DNA of 63,292 bases from Sphingopyxis sp. (GCF_019459305.1 NZ_JAIBES010000035.1:1-63292), one strand, 5' to 3'; shown: positions 46,959-57,295, numbered from the stretch's first letter. Made by a program: numbers and translations. The notes: generated by a model not told the origin, from the sequence alone.

Positions 46959-48151
46959 GCGTGCTGCCCGATGCTGAATGGCGGGTGCGGCCGGGGCTGC
47001 GCCGCATCGTCGCGGCGCTCGGCAGCGATGGCGGGGCGGTGAAGATCGTCGGCGGCGCGGTGCGCGACACGCTGTTGGCGCTGCCGGTGACCGACATCGA
47101 CCTGGCGACGCCATTGTTGCCGGACGAGGTGACGCGGCGGCTGGAGACGGCGGATATCAAGGTGATTCCGACTGGCATTGCGCATGGCACCGTCACCGCG
47201 GTCGCGAGCGGCGATCATCACGAGATCACGACGCTGCGCCACGATGTCGAAACCGACGGCCGCCGCGCGATGGTCGCTTTCGCCAGCGAGTGGCACGACG
47301 ATGCGGCGCGGCGCGATTTCACGATCAACGCGCTCTATGCCGATCCCGAAACCGGGACAGTCGACGACTATTTCGGCGGCATTGCCGATCTGCACAGTGG
47401 CTGCGTGCGCTTTATCGGCGATGCCGCAACGCGGATCGCCGAGGATCATCTGCGCATCCTGCGTTACTATCGCTTTGCGGCGCGCTTCGGGCGCGGCGAT
47501 CTTGATGCGGCCAGCCACGCCGCGGTGGTGACCGCGCGCCAGTCGCTCAAAAGCCTGTCGCGCGAACGCATCGCCGACGAGCTGATGAAGATTTTGACCC
47601 TGTCGGATCCGAGTGCGATTGTTGGCCAGATGGCGGCCGACGGCATTTTTGCGGTGGTCCTGCCCGAACTCGATCCGGATTTTGCCGTCACGCTCGACTG
47701 CCTGCTCGCCAACGAAGCCGCGGCCGGGGCCGATGTGGCGGCGCACCGCCGTCTTGCGGCGCTACTCCCCGCCGATCGCGCGATTGCCGAGCACGTGGCG
47801 AGCCGCCTGCGGCTATCGACGCGGCAGCGCAAATATCTAAGCGCCGTGGCCGAGCATCGCGGCGACGTCGCGCGGCCGATCCGGCAGCTTGCGCATGCGA
47901 TCGGGGTCGAGGCGGCACGCGACGTGCATCTGATCGCGGGGGACGCCGCCGCGGTGCGCGATCTGACGGGATGGGCAGTGCCGCAGCTGCCAGTCAAAGG
48001 CGGCGACATCGTCGCGCGCGGGATTGCGGTCGGGCCAGAGGTCGCGCGCATCCTGAAGGATATCGAGGCGGCGTGGGTGGCCGAAGATTTTCCCGATGCG
48101 GCGCGCGTCGTGGAACTCGTCAATCAGAAGATCGGGCGCACCAGCGACTGA
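46955..48151 (+). CDS. cca: CCA tRNA nucleotidyltransferase or poly(A) polymerase family
   Basis: A 398-aa class II nucleotidyltransferase: GGAVRDTLLALPVTDIDLAT with the two metal aspartates, RRDFTINALYADPETGTVDDYFGGIADL, RIAEDHLRILRYYRFAARFG. It matures or repairs tRNA 3' ends. Start is GTG in a GTGA overlap. Its 3' end overlaps the opposite-strand GGDEF-EAL gene by 28 bp. Confidence 0.94.
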   Translation: MSVLPDAEWRVRPGLRRIVAALGSDGGAVKIVGGAVRDTLLALPVTDIDLATPLLPDEVTRRLETADIKVIPTGIAHGTVTAVASGDHHEITTLRHDVETDGRRAMVAFASEWHDDAARRDFTINALYADPETGTVDDYFGGIADLHSGCVRFIGDAATRIAEDHLRILRYYRFAARFGRGDLDAASHAAVVTARQSLKSLSRERIADELMKILTLSDPSAIVGQMAADGIFAVVLPELDPDFAVTLDCLLANEAAAGADVAAHRRLAALLPADRAIAEHVASRLRLSTRQRKYLSAVAEHRGDVARPIRQLAHAIGVEAARDVHLIAGDAAAVRDLTGWAVPQLPVKGGDIVARGIAVGPEVARILKDIEAAWVAEDFPDAARVVELVNQKIGRTSD

Positions 48152-49842
48152 CGCCAGAAATCGAGCGCCGCGGCGCCTTCCAGCGGCCGCGCAAACAAAT
48201 AGCCCTGCCCGAAATCGCAGCCGAGCGCCGACAGCAGGCGTGCCTGATCGGTGGTCTCGACCCCCTCGGCGGTGGTCTTCATTCCCAGCACTTCGGCCAG
48301 GCTCTGGATCGTGCGGACGATCGCCACCTTGTCGCGGTCGTCGACCATATGCTCGACAAAGCTGCGGTCGATCTTGAGCACGTCGAGCGGCAGACGCTGG
48401 AGATAAGCCAAGTTCGAATAGCCGGTGCCGAAATCGTCCATCGCAACGCGCGCGTCGAGCGCCTTCAACTCGCTGAGCACCAACAGCGCGAGATCGGGGT
48501 CGCCGATGATTGCGCTTTCGGTGAGCTCGATCATCAGCCGCTCGCCGCCGATCTTGTGCTTTTCGAGCGCGCCCCGCACCACCGCCGCGACATCGTCGCG
48601 CAGCAGCTGGATCGCTGAGACATTGACCGAGACATAGCAATCGACCGTCTCGCCGCCATTTTGTTTGTCCCAGTCGGCGAGCACCGCCGCCGCCTTGCCG
48701 ATCGCCCATTGGCCGAGCGGGACGATCAGCCCCGAATCCTCGGCGATCGGGATGAATTCGCTCGGCGAAATCGCATGCCCGTCCTGTTTGTCCCAGCGCG
48801 CGAGCGCTTCGAAACCGGCGACCTTGCCGGTCGCAAGCTCGATCAGCGGCTGAAAAGCCAGGTGGAGCCGGTCGTCCTCGATCGCATTGCGCAATTCGGT
48901 TTCGAGCCCGAAACGATTGTCCGACAGCATTGCCGATTCGGGTTCGTAGATTTCGATGCGATCGGTCTGTTTGGCGCGTTTCAGCGCGATCTGGGCGTGG
49001 CGGATCTGGTCGGCGACGTCGATTTCGGTCGCGGGCTGGATCGCGCAGCCGAGCGCGCAATCGACGCTGACCTTCAGGTCGCCGATGCGGAAAGGATGAT
49101 CGAAACAGCCGCGGATACGCCGCGCCATTTCGCGCACATCGGCGCGGCCACCCGCGACGCGGGTCGAAATGGCGAATTCATCGCCGCCGGTGCGGGCCAA
49201 AATGTCGCCGCTGCGCAAGGATGATTTCAGCCGTCGCGCGACGGTTATAATCAGCTCGTCGCCCGCCATCGGGCCGATATGTTCGTTGATGCGGCTGAAG
49301 CGCGCGAGGTCGAGCAGGAGGACGGCATGGTCGGCGCCGATGCCGTCGGTGACGCCGCGCTGTTCGACCATTTCTTCGAACCCGGCGCGATTGGGCAGGC
49401 CGGTCAGGCTGTCAGACACCAGTTCACGGCGCAGGTTGCGCTCGGTCATCATTTCCTGGGTGCGGTCGATCAGTGTCAAAAGGAATAGGCTTTCGTCGCC
49501 CGTTTCGGTGGGCAGCGGCCCGATCGATCCGCGCAGGTCGCGCGCCGCGACGCCGTCGCCCAGCTGGCAGCTGAATTCCTGCGTGTCATCGGGAGATTGC
49601 GCCGCGCGTTCGACGGCACGCAAGAGCTGGATCGGGGCGTCGGCGCCGGCGGGCGACAGACGCAACCGGTCGAATGCAGCATTGCTTGCGTGCAGGCGAA
49701 AATTGCCGCGCGCGAGCGGGCGGATCAGTGCCGCTGGCACCGGGAGCGCGTCGATCCAGCCGACAAACAACAAGGGCCGGTCTTCACCGGTTCGATCAAG
49801 TGGCATAACAGTGGGTTTTGTGCGACCTTTCCCCATTGGCAT
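48124..49842 (-). CDS. GGDEF-EAL cyclic-di-GMP turnover protein
   Basis: A 572-aa cytoplasmic protein: N-terminal PAS-like part (1-130), GGDEF domain with RTGGDEF intact and an I-site RSGD five residues before it, then an EAL domain (GFEALARW, NVSAIQ, ELTESAI, DDFGTGYSNLAYLQRLPLDVLKIDRSFV, TTAEGVET). Both active sites look complete, so it may make and degrade c-di-GMP, or the GGDEF domain may control EAL. No ribosome site is evident at the ATG at 49842. A c-di-GMP receptor (PilZ) is encoded at 59 kb. Confidence 0.92.
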   Translation of the reverse strand: MPMGKGRTKPTVMPLDRTGEDRPLLFVGWIDALPVPAALIRPLARGNFRLHASNAAFDRLRLSPAGADAPIQLLRAVERAAQSPDDTQEFSCQLGDGVAARDLRGSIGPLPTETGDESLFLLTLIDRTQEMMTERNLRRELVSDSLTGLPNRAGFEEMVEQRGVTDGIGADHAVLLLDLARFSRINEHIGPMAGDELIITVARRLKSSLRSGDILARTGGDEFAISTRVAGGRADVREMARRIRGCFDHPFRIGDLKVSVDCALGCAIQPATEIDVADQIRHAQIALKRAKQTDRIEIYEPESAMLSDNRFGLETELRNAIEDDRLHLAFQPLIELATGKVAGFEALARWDKQDGHAISPSEFIPIAEDSGLIVPLGQWAIGKAAAVLADWDKQNGGETVDCYVSVNVSAIQLLRDDVAAVVRGALEKHKIGGERLMIELTESAIIGDPDLALLVLSELKALDARVAMDDFGTGYSNLAYLQRLPLDVLKIDRSFVEHMVDDRDKVAIVRTIQSLAEVLGMKTTAEGVETTDQARLLSALGCDFGQGYLFARPLEGAAALDFWRQSLVRPIF

Positions 49843-49895
49843 ATGCTTATGGGGCGGGAGGTAAAGAAGCTATTTACGGCAAAGGGAAAATGCGG

Positions 49896-52196
49896 TCAGA
49901 CAAAGCGATTGTTCCGCGGAAAGCCGGTTGGCGGCATCCGCCCCGCCGCGCCGCGCGCGACGCGCCAAGGCGCCAGATCGGTTTCGGTCCGCGTCCGCCC
50001 CGTTTCGCCGCCCATTGCCCAGCTTAGCCCGTCGGCAAAGGCAAAGCTGACTGCATCGGACAGGCCTCCGTCGCGATAGCGTTGCAGCATGACCCCCTGA
50101 CCCCTCGCCATCACCGGCACTTCGCTGATCGGGAAGACCACGAGCTTGCGATTTTCGCCCACCACCGCGACGCTGTCGTCACTGACGACGATCGAGCGGA
50201 CGACCGCCAGCTGCGCGCCGGTCTTAAGGTTGACGACGTTGCGCCCCTTGCGCGTCTCGGCGACCACCTCTGCCATTTGCGCGATGAAACCATGGCCGCT
50301 TGTCGAGGCGAGCAGCAGGCGACCGTCGGCGCTCGCCGGGATCATCGCGACGACCTTTGCCTCCGGGTCGATGTCGACCATCAGCCGCAGCGGCTCGCCA
50401 AAGCCGCGCCCGCCGGGCAGCTTGTCGGCGCCGATGGTGAAGAAACGCCCGTCGCTCGCCGCGATCAGCAGTTTGTCGGTGGTTTGCGCGTGCGCGGCGA
50501 ACAGCAGTTCGTCGCCTTCCTTGAACTTAAATTCCGCCCATTGATTGGCCGCGACATGGCCGCGCTGGGCGCGGATCCAGCCGCGTTTCGAAAGGATGAC
50601 TGTCACCGGCTCCTTCTCGATCATCGCGTCGAGCGGAATGTCGCGCGCCGGGGCAGCTTCGGCGATCGTCGTGCGGCGCGCACCGAGCAGCGTGTCGAGC
50701 CCGTAAACGGTGCGCAGCTTTTCCAGATCCTTGCGCAGCCGGGTGCGCTGGCGTTGCGGGCTTTCGACCAGTTTGACCAGCTCTTCGCGCTCGGCGGTGA
50801 GGTCCGCCTGCTCGCGCTTGAGCTCCATCTCCTCGAGCTTGCGGAGGCTCCGCAGCCGCATGTTGAGGATCGCCTCGGCCTGCCGATCGGTCAGGATGAA
50901 TTCTTCGATCATCACCGGCTTGGGCTCATCTTCGGTGCGGATGATCTCGATGATCCGGTCGAGGTTGAGGAAGGCGATGATATAGCCCGCAACTAGCTCC
51001 AGCCGGTCGTCGATCTTCGCGATCCGATGCTGCGCGCGGCGGACCAGCACGACGATCTGGTGCTGGAGCCATTCGGTGAGCAGCTGGTGCAGCCCCATCA
51101 CCTTCGGCGTCCGTGTTGCGTCGAGGACGTTGAGATTGAGCGCGAAGCGGCTTTCGAGATCGGTGAGCCGGTACAGGCTTTCCTTCAGAATATCGGGGTC
51201 GACGTTCCTGCTCTTGGGTTCGATGACGATGCGCAGATCCTCGGCGCTTTCGTCACGAACATCTTCCAGGATCGGCAATTTCTTGTCGGCGATCAGCTGT
51301 GCGATCTGTTCGATCAGCTTGCCCTTGGCGACCCCATAGGGAATCTCGCTGATCACCAGCTGCCAGGTGCCGCCAGGCAGTTTCTCGATCCCGCTGTCCT
51401 CCCAAGCGCCGTCGGTCTTGCCGGTCGAAAAGCGCGCGCGGACGCGGAAGCCACCGCGACCGGTAGCATAGGCGTGGGCGATCGTCTCGGCGCTGTCGAC
51501 GACGATGCCGCCGGTCGGAAAATCGGGGCCCTTGACATGCGCGAGCAGTTCGGACAGCTCGGCCTGCGGGTTTTCGATCAGCAGCAGCGCGGCGCCGATT
51601 ACCTCGGCAGCATTGTGCGGCGGGATATTCGTCGCCATGCCGACCGCGATCCCGCTGGCGCCATTGGCGAGCAGGTTGGGGAACAGCCCCGGCATGATTT
51701 CGGGCTCTTCATCCTCTCCATTATAGGTCGGCTTGAAATCGACGGTGCCCTCGTCGAGCCCCTGCATCAGGTCGACCGCGACGCGCGTCAGCCGCGCTTC
51801 GGTGTAACGATAGGCAGCGGCGTTATCGCCGTCGATATTGCCGAAATTGCCTTGGCCGTCGACGAGCGGATATCGGAGCGAGAAATCCTGCGCGAGGCGG
51901 ACCATCGCATCATAGACCGCGACATCGCCGTGCGGGTGGAATTTACCGATCACGTCGCCCACGACGCGCGCGGATTTCTTGTAACCCTGCGATGGATCGA
52001 GCCGCATCGCGCGCATCGCCCACAGAAGGCGGCGGTGGACGGGCTTCAACCCGTCACGCAGATCGGGCAGCGATCGCGCGGTGATCGTCGATAGCGCATA
52101 GACCAGATAGCGCTCGGACAGCGCGCTGCCGAACGGCGTGTCGGTCATGCCGGGGACGGGTTCTGGACTGTCGGGATCGTCGGTGGTGGTCGCCAT
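49896..52196 (-). CDS. parC: DNA topoisomerase IV subunit A
   Basis: A 766-aa type IIA topoisomerase subunit with catalytic Tyr131 ([14 protein letters not shown]), the breakage-reunion core and C-terminal blades. The quinolone-determining loop is HPHG-D91-V-A-V-Y-D96: the serine common at the first key position (E. coli Ser80) is valine, and the glutamate at the second (Glu84) is aspartate. The ATG at 52196 is used; the upstream TTG/GTG frame extension is unlikely. Confidence 0.95.
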   Translation of the reverse strand: MATTTDDPDSPEPVPGMTDTPFGSALSERYLVYALSTITARSLPDLRDGLKPVHRRLLWAMRAMRLDPSQGYKKSARVVGDVIGKFHPHGDVAVYDAMVRLAQDFSLRYPLVDGQGNFGNIDGDNAAAYRYTEARLTRVAVDLMQGLDEGTVDFKPTYNGEDEEPEIMPGLFPNLLANGASGIAVGMATNIPPHNAAEVIGAALLLIENPQAELSELLAHVKGPDFPTGGIVVDSAETIAHAYATGRGGFRVRARFSTGKTDGAWEDSGIEKLPGGTWQLVISEIPYGVAKGKLIEQIAQLIADKKLPILEDVRDESAEDLRIVIEPKSRNVDPDILKESLYRLTDLESRFALNLNVLDATRTPKVMGLHQLLTEWLQHQIVVLVRRAQHRIAKIDDRLELVAGYIIAFLNLDRIIEIIRTEDEPKPVMIEEFILTDRQAEAILNMRLRSLRKLEEMELKREQADLTAEREELVKLVESPQRQRTRLRKDLEKLRTVYGLDTLLGARRTTIAEAAPARDIPLDAMIEKEPVTVILSKRGWIRAQRGHVAANQWAEFKFKEGDELLFAAHAQTTDKLLIAASDGRFFTIGADKLPGGRGFGEPLRLMVDIDPEAKVVAMIPASADGRLLLASTSGHGFIAQMAEVVAETRKGRNVVNLKTGAQLAVVRSIVVSDDSVAVVGENRKLVVFPISEVPVMARGQGVMLQRYRDGGLSDAVSFAFADGLSWAMGGETGRTRTETDLAPWRVARGAAGRMPPTGFPRNNRFV

Positions 52197-52295
52197 GGTC
52201 GCGGCGCGATAGCAAGGCTGGCGCGCCAACGCAAAGCCTTGCGTTCGCGCCCGGCAACACTAGCTTGTCCGATCAATCGCAAGAGGGGCGACATC

Positions 52296-53633
52296 TTGAA
52301 CGAAACCACTGGCGCCGTTCGAAAAAACATCTGGTCCCGCGCGAAAGACATGGCGCAAAAGTCGCCGCCCGAACGCAATCGCTACGTCGATTTCCTACGC
52401 GCACTGTCGATCCTGGCGGTCGTCGTCGGGCATTGGCTCGTCGCTTCGCCCTATATGAAGGACGGTGCGGTCGAGGGTGGGCATCTGCTCGGTATCTTGC
52501 CGTGGACGCAGTGGCTGACCTGGGGGTTTCAGGTGATGCCGCTGTTCTTCCTTGTCGGCGGTTTTTCGAACGGCATGTCGTGGGCCGCGACGCGGCGCAA
52601 GGGTGGCAGCTACGCCAGCTGGTACAGCGGGCGTTTGCAGCGGCTGATCAACCCGGTGCTGCCGCTGTTCCTGATCTGGACGCTGGTCGCGATGTTCGGG
52701 ACTTTGCTGGGGATCGAACGCTCCGTGGTCGCAATGGCGGCGCAGCTCGCGCTGATCCCGGTGTGGTTCCTCGCGGTTTATCTGATGGTCGCGGCGGTCG
52801 TGCCGCTGACGTGGATGGCGTGGCGGCGGTTCGGCTTCGCGTCTTTCTGGATGCTCGTCGCGGGGGCGGTGCTGATCGATGTCGCGGTTCTGCGCTTCGA
52901 CGTGCCGTATGTCAATTTCCTCAACTTCGCTTTCGTGTGGCTGGCGATCCACCAGCTGGGTTTTGCGTGGAGCGAGGGACGGCTGGCGCCGAATAATGCG
53001 CTATGGTGGGGAGTCGGCGGATTGGCCGCGCTCGGCCTGCTCGTCGGTCTTGGCCCCTATCCGGTGGCGATGATCGGGGTGCCGGGGGAGGGGCTCAGCA
53101 ATTCGATGCCGCCGACGCTCGCGCTGCTCGCGCTCGGCATCGCGCAAAGCGGCTTCGCGCTGGCGCTCCAACCCGCGGGGCGGCGGATGCTCGACGGGAT
53201 TCGCATCTGGACCTCTGTGGTGTTCGTCAACGGCATGATCATGACGATCTATCTTTGGCACCTCACCGCGTTCGTCCTTGTCATGATCGCGGCGTGGCTG
53301 CTTGGCGGCATCGGGCTCGACGTGCCGCCGGGCAGTGCCGCGTGGTGGCTCGCGCGGCCGATTTGGTTTGCGCTCTATATCGCGGCGCTGTTTCCGCTGA
53401 TCATGGCATTTGCCCGCTACGAGCGTGCGAGCGGCAGCGACAAGGCGGTTGCGCACTGGCGTCTAATCGTCGGGCTCCTACTCATCTGCGCCGGGCTCGG
53501 CGCGACCGCGGCGATCAGCATTGCGAGCCCCGAAGGCGTCACCGGAGTGAGGCTATGGCTGGTTGCGCTGCCGTTCGTCGGGGCGGCGGTTGCGCAGTTT
53601 GGACCGGTGCATCGGCTGGCGCGGTCGGGGTGA
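52296..53633 (+). CDS. Acyltransferase 3 family membrane protein
   Basis: A 445-aa multi-pass protein of the acyltransferase 3 (OafA/NodX) family: RNRYVDFLRALSILAVVVGHWLVA at the first helix with the conserved His, then about ten helices and YLWHLTAFVLV near the C-terminus. It transfers acyl groups to a cell-surface sugar or polymer; the target is unknown. TTG at 52296 has AAGAGGGG upstream; an ATG at 52350 is possible. Confidence 0.87.
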   Translation: MNETTGAVRKNIWSRAKDMAQKSPPERNRYVDFLRALSILAVVVGHWLVASPYMKDGAVEGGHLLGILPWTQWLTWGFQVMPLFFLVGGFSNGMSWAATRRKGGSYASWYSGRLQRLINPVLPLFLIWTLVAMFGTLLGIERSVVAMAAQLALIPVWFLAVYLMVAAVVPLTWMAWRRFGFASFWMLVAGAVLIDVAVLRFDVPYVNFLNFAFVWLAIHQLGFAWSEGRLAPNNALWWGVGGLAALGLLVGLGPYPVAMIGVPGEGLSNSMPPTLALLALGIAQSGFALALQPAGRRMLDGIRIWTSVVFVNGMIMTIYLWHLTAFVLVMIAAWLLGGIGLDVPPGSAAWWLARPIWFALYIAALFPLIMAFARYERASGSDKAVAHWRLIVGLLLICAGLGATAAISIASPEGVTGVRLWLVALPFVGAAVAQFGPVHRLARSG

Positions 53634-53673
53634 GGGTTGGTTTTTTAGGGTAGCGGACGCTTGCCAGCATCTT

Positions 53674-53740
53674 CATCGCGGGCTTGATCCGGGATCCACG
53701 ACGGCAGTGCGGTTTTGGATCCCGGATCAAGTCCGCGATG
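53674..53740. repeat. GATCCGGGATCC-type inverted repeat (family R4)
   Basis: CATCGCGGGCTTGATCCGGGATCC faces GGATCCCGGATCAAGTCCGCGATG, a long near-perfect palindrome. A half-copy lies at 57741-57770. Confidence 0.85.
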
Positions 53741-53757
53741 ACGATGAGGAGAAAATC

Positions 53758-53868
53758 CTCCCTGTCGCGCAGCGAAGCGAGGGGTGGAGGGGCAGCGACG
53801 TTTGCGCAATTGCCCCTGCGTCAGCGCTTCGCGCTGCCACTTCCCCACGGCTGCGCCATAGGGAGGAG
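53758..53868. repeat. GGGGAGG-type inverted repeat (family R3)
   Basis: ctccctgtcgcgcagcgaagcgaggggtggagggg is followed by cttccccacggctgcgccatagggaggag, matching the layout at the start of the window. The interval 53634-53929 contains only repeats. Confidence 0.65.
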
Positions 53869-53929
53869 CAATGGTCGCAAGCCGTCGTGCGCTGCACTTT
53901 TCAGGTCCGGCCTGTCGGCTCAGCGGCCG

Positions 53930-55336
53930 CTAATCCGCATAAGCCTTCACCAGATCGAACATATAGTCGCGCCCGACATACACCGACTTGACCTCCATCC
54001 GCTCGTTCAGGCCGTGCGCACCGTTGCCGTCGGGGTCGCCCCACATGCCCGGGATGCCATAGGTCGGGATGCCGACCGCGCCCAGGAAGGTCGCGTCGGT
54101 ATAGCCGTTCGCTATCGACGGGATGACCTTCAGCCCCGGCCAATATTTGGCGACCAGCATTTCCATCGGGCCGATGATCTTGGGATCGAGCGGGGGGGCG
54201 GGCGGGGCGGGGCGTTTGGGGGGCAGCTGGGTGATGGTGACGCCGGGGTCGCCGATCACCGTCGCCAGTTCGTCCCTGATCGATTCGATGCTGTGGCCCG
54301 GAAAGATGCGGCAGTTGATGTTGGCACCGGCGCGCTGCGGCAGCGCGTTGGCGGCGTGACCGCCATCGAGCAAGGTCGCGACGCAGGTGGTGCGTAAATT
54401 GCTGTGCAGGAACGGATCCTTGTTGACGATCGCTTCGGCATCCTTGTCGGCGTTGTTCTTGGCCAACGCGACCATCGCGTTACCGATCGCATCGCCGCGC
54501 ACCGCGCCCGCCTGGGCAAAATAGCGCCGCGTCGTTGCGGTCATTTCAAGCGGAAAGCGATAGTCCTCGATCTTCGTTACCGCGCGCGCCAGTTGATAGA
54601 TCGCGTTGTCAGGCACCGGCGCCGAGCTGTGACCGCCGGAGTTGCGGGTCTCGAGGCGGAAGTTGGCGAAGGTCTTTTCGCCGACCTGCACCGACTGGCC
54701 GATCACCTTGCCCTTGCCGTCGCTATCACCGCCGCCGCCTTCATTGAGCGCAAATTCGGCGTCGATAAGGTCGCGTTTGTTCGCCGCCAGCCATTCGATG
54801 CCGTTGAAAGCGCCATTGGTTTCCTCGCCGCATGTCAGCGCCATCTTGACGGTGCGTTTGGGCTTATAGCCCTGCTGCTGGAACCGGATCAGCGTGTCGA
54901 CCCACACCGCCGCCTGCGATTTGATGTCGGCGGTGCCGCGGCCGTAAAAATAGCCATTTTCCTCGACCATCACGAACGGGTCTCGCTCCCAATCCTCGCG
55001 CTTCGCCTCGACCACGTCGATATGCGCGATCAGCAGGATCGGTTTCACGGTTTTCGAGGTGCCGGGATAGACGGCGACAAGCCCGCCTTCCTTGGGCTTT
55101 TCGGGGATCGCGAACAGGGTCAGCTGGCTGTCGGGAATCCCCGCCGCCCGCAATCGCGTCGCCATGCGCTCGGCGGCCAGCGTGCAGCTCCCCGACGACA
55201 GCGTCGTGTTCGTTTCGACCAGTTCCTTGTAAATCTCGCGAAACGCCAGCTGGTCGGGGCGCGGCGCCGGATCGGCGGCGGGCGCGGGCGTGGTGACCGC
55301 CAGTGTGGACAGCAGCAAAGACGCCAGCATTTTCAT
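53930..55336 (-). CDS. Exported M20-family metallopeptidase
   Basis: A 468-aa peptidase with a signal peptide (MKMLASLLLSTLAVTTPAPA). Zinc ligands and catalytic residues are seen in LLIAHIDVVEA, YGRGTADIKSQ, CGEETNG (Glu-Glu), NEGGGGD and near the C-terminus GAHGLNERMEV. The dimerisation segment SGGHSSAPVPDN is present. It should release amino acids or dipeptides outside the inner membrane; it resembles ArgE/DapE/carboxypeptidase relatives. Confidence 0.9.
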   Translation of the reverse strand: MKMLASLLLSTLAVTTPAPAADPAPRPDQLAFREIYKELVETNTTLSSGSCTLAAERMATRLRAAGIPDSQLTLFAIPEKPKEGGLVAVYPGTSKTVKPILLIAHIDVVEAKREDWERDPFVMVEENGYFYGRGTADIKSQAAVWVDTLIRFQQQGYKPKRTVKMALTCGEETNGAFNGIEWLAANKRDLIDAEFALNEGGGGDSDGKGKVIGQSVQVGEKTFANFRLETRNSGGHSSAPVPDNAIYQLARAVTKIEDYRFPLEMTATTRRYFAQAGAVRGDAIGNAMVALAKNNADKDAEAIVNKDPFLHSNLRTTCVATLLDGGHAANALPQRAGANINCRIFPGHSIESIRDELATVIGDPGVTITQLPPKRPAPPAPPLDPKIIGPMEMLVAKYWPGLKVIPSIANGYTDATFLGAVGIPTYGIPGMWGDPDGNGAHGLNERMEVKSVYVGRDYMFDLVKAYAD

Positions 55337-55461
55337 CGAATTTCCCTCCGCTTATCGTCTTGCGAAGGGAGCAGAAAGCGCTGCGGGCCGCAACCCGTCA
55401 TCGCCCCCCTTGCGAAGCCCCGCGCTTTCGCGCAAGCCGTGCGACGGGTAGAGGAGACGGC

Positions 55462-56100
55462 GTGACGACGATTAGCGATGTTCCACCGGGGCCGGTGGCG
55501 CGGATGGTGCGGCGATTGCTGCTGGCGATGTACCGGGCGCGCGGCTGGCGAGCTTTGGGACAGGTGCCCGAACCGCGGCGTTTCATCCTGATCGCGGCGC
55601 CGCACACCAGCAACTGGGACTTCGTCAATTTCCTTGGGCTCACCGCCGACTTGGGGTTGCGCGCGCATTTCATGGGCAAATTGTCGCTGTTCCGCTGGCC
55701 GCTCGGCGGTTTCATGAAACAGATGGGCGGCGTGCCGGTCGATCGCCGCGGCGGCGGCAATGTGGTCGAGCAGATGGTCGCCGAGTTCGCGCGCCGCGCC
55801 GAATTCATGCTGACCGTCGCACCCGAGGGGACGCGCGGCAAAACCACGAAATGGCGCACCGGATTTTATCAGATCGCGCTGGCGGCCAGGGTGCCGATGG
55901 TCGTCGGCTTCATGGATTATGGGACGAAGACCGGCGGGCTCGGCCCGCTGATCTGGCCCAGCGGCGATTTTCGCGCGGATATGATGAAGGTGCTCGAGGT
56001 GTATCGTACCTGCATCCCGAAAATCCCCGAGCGCGCGGTGCGCTCGATCGACGATATTGTCGGCGACGACGGCCGGGACGAGATGGAGATGCGCGCATGA
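55462..56100 (+). CDS. Lysophospholipid/1-acylglycerol acyltransferase family protein
   Basis: A 212-aa protein with the HxxxxD catalytic motif (APHTSNWDF) and the PEGTRGK phosphate-binding motif. Start is GTG with GAGGAG upstream. It transfers an acyl chain to a lipid acceptor; the acceptor is unknown. Overlaps the DUF1295 gene by ATGA, so the two likely act on lipids together. Confidence 0.85.
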   Translation: MTTISDVPPGPVARMVRRLLLAMYRARGWRALGQVPEPRRFILIAAPHTSNWDFVNFLGLTADLGLRAHFMGKLSLFRWPLGGFMKQMGGVPVDRRGGGNVVEQMVAEFARRAEFMLTVAPEGTRGKTTKWRTGFYQIALAARVPMVVGFMDYGTKTGGLGPLIWPSGDFRADMMKVLEVYRTCIPKIPERAVRSIDDIVGDDGRDEMEMRA

Positions 56101-56915
56101 CCGACCTGCTGATGCTGCTGGCGCTCAATTTCGCCGGATTGCTGGGGGTGATCCTGATCCTGTGGGCGATTTCGGTGGCGATCCGCGACGTGTCGTTCAT
56201 TGACGCCTTCTGGGCGTTTGGCATGGTGCTGCTCGCATGGGGCGCGGCATGGCAGGCAGGATCGGACGCGTTGCACGCCAAGCTGCTGCTCGGGCTGACC
56301 AGCCTGTGGGGGCTGCGGCTCGCGATCCATCTGGGGCTGCGCTGGATCAAGCATGGCGAAGATCCGCGCTACGCAAAAATCCTGTTGCGGACGATGGAAA
56401 CGAAGAAATGGAGCTGGGGCAAGACGGCGCTGCTCACCGTGTTCCTAACGCAGGCGCCCTTGCTGTTCATCACCTGCCTGCCGGCGCAGATCGGCATCTG
56501 GGCGAGCGGCGGTGCGGCGTCGGACGGCGTCGGCATCGTTGCGATACTCGGCGTGGTCGCGGCACTGATCGGCATTGCGTTCGAGACGATCGGCGACGCG
56601 CAGCTCGATGCGTTTCGCAAGAATCCCGCGAACAAGGGGCAGGTGCTCGATACCGGGCTGTGGCGCTACACCCGCCATCCCAATTATTTCGGCGACGCGC
56701 TGACCTGGTGGGGATTGTGGCTGATCGCCGCCGACATCGGGCCGTGGGTCGCGCTGGCCAGCATGATCGGGCCGGCGTTCCTGACCTTCACCCTCACCAA
56801 ATGGTCGGGCAAGGCGCTGCTCGAAAAGGGGCTGCACAAGACGCGGCCCGACTATGCCGCTTATGTTGCGCGCACCTCCGGATTCATCCCATGGCCGCCA
56901 AAGACCAAGGTCTAG
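56097..56915 (+). CDS. DUF1295 steroid 5-alpha-reductase-like membrane protein
   Basis: A 272-aa multi-pass protein of the DUF1295 family: RDVSFIDAFWAFGMVLLAW, TSLWGLRLAIHLGLRW, EDPRYAKIL, DAQLDAFRKNPANKGQVLDTGLWRYTRHPNYFGDALTWWGLWL. The C-terminal WRYTRHPNYFG box is shared with isoprenylcysteine methyltransferases and steroid reductases. Substrate unknown. Confidence 0.88.
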   Translation: MTDLLMLLALNFAGLLGVILILWAISVAIRDVSFIDAFWAFGMVLLAWGAAWQAGSDALHAKLLLGLTSLWGLRLAIHLGLRWIKHGEDPRYAKILLRTMETKKWSWGKTALLTVFLTQAPLLFITCLPAQIGIWASGGAASDGVGIVAILGVVAALIGIAFETIGDAQLDAFRKNPANKGQVLDTGLWRYTRHPNYFGDALTWWGLWLIAADIGPWVALASMIGPAFLTFTLTKWSGKALLEKGLHKTRPDYAAYVARTSGFIPWPPKTKV

Positions 56916-57295
56916 GCGGCGAAGCGCTGGCCGCCGACGCCAGCGCCCTCGGCGACGCCTCGCGCATCCGCGCGATCCTGACTGAAGCCGCGCGCGGCGG
57001 CCGCGCGGTCAGCTATTCCGAACTGCTGGGCGACCTGGGCTTCCGCTTCACGCGGCCCAAGATGCGCGCGGTGTGCAAGACATTGGCCGAGGTCGACCGG
57101 CTGTGCGCGCTCGACGGCGAACCCGATCTGGCAGTGCTGGTGGTACGCGAAAGCGACCGGCTACCGGGGCAGGGATGGTGGGTCGGCGGGACGGCGCTGC
57201 TGCTGGGATTTGACGGCCCGTGGGAGGGCGCCGCGGCAGCGCGGTTTATCCGCGAACAGCAGCAGGGGGTGTTTGATTATTGGGAGGGGAGGTGA
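56891..57295 (+). CDS. Small conserved-looking protein, unknown function
   Basis: A 134-aa soluble protein that overlaps DUF1295 by 25 bp. The N-terminal half has AVSYSELLGDLGFRFTRPKMRAVCKTLAEVDRLCALDGEPDLAVLVVRESDRLPGQGWWVGG, a winged-helix-like and PGQGWW-containing block. I recall similar short proteins in sphingomonads under doubtful names. It cannot be assigned a role. Confidence 0.6.
   Translation: MAAKDQGLGGEALAADASALGDASRIRAILTEAARGGRAVSYSELLGDLGFRFTRPKMRAVCKTLAEVDRLCALDGEPDLAVLVVRESDRLPGQGWWVGGTALLLGFDGPWEGAAAARFIREQQQGVFDYWEGR

Noticed and set aside
51027..52094. Open frame antisense to parC
   Set aside because: The opposite strand carries a clear ParC with all motifs; the antisense product has no family features.
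54404..55465. Open frame antisense to the M20 peptidase
   Set aside because: Same reason: mirror frame of a well supported gene.
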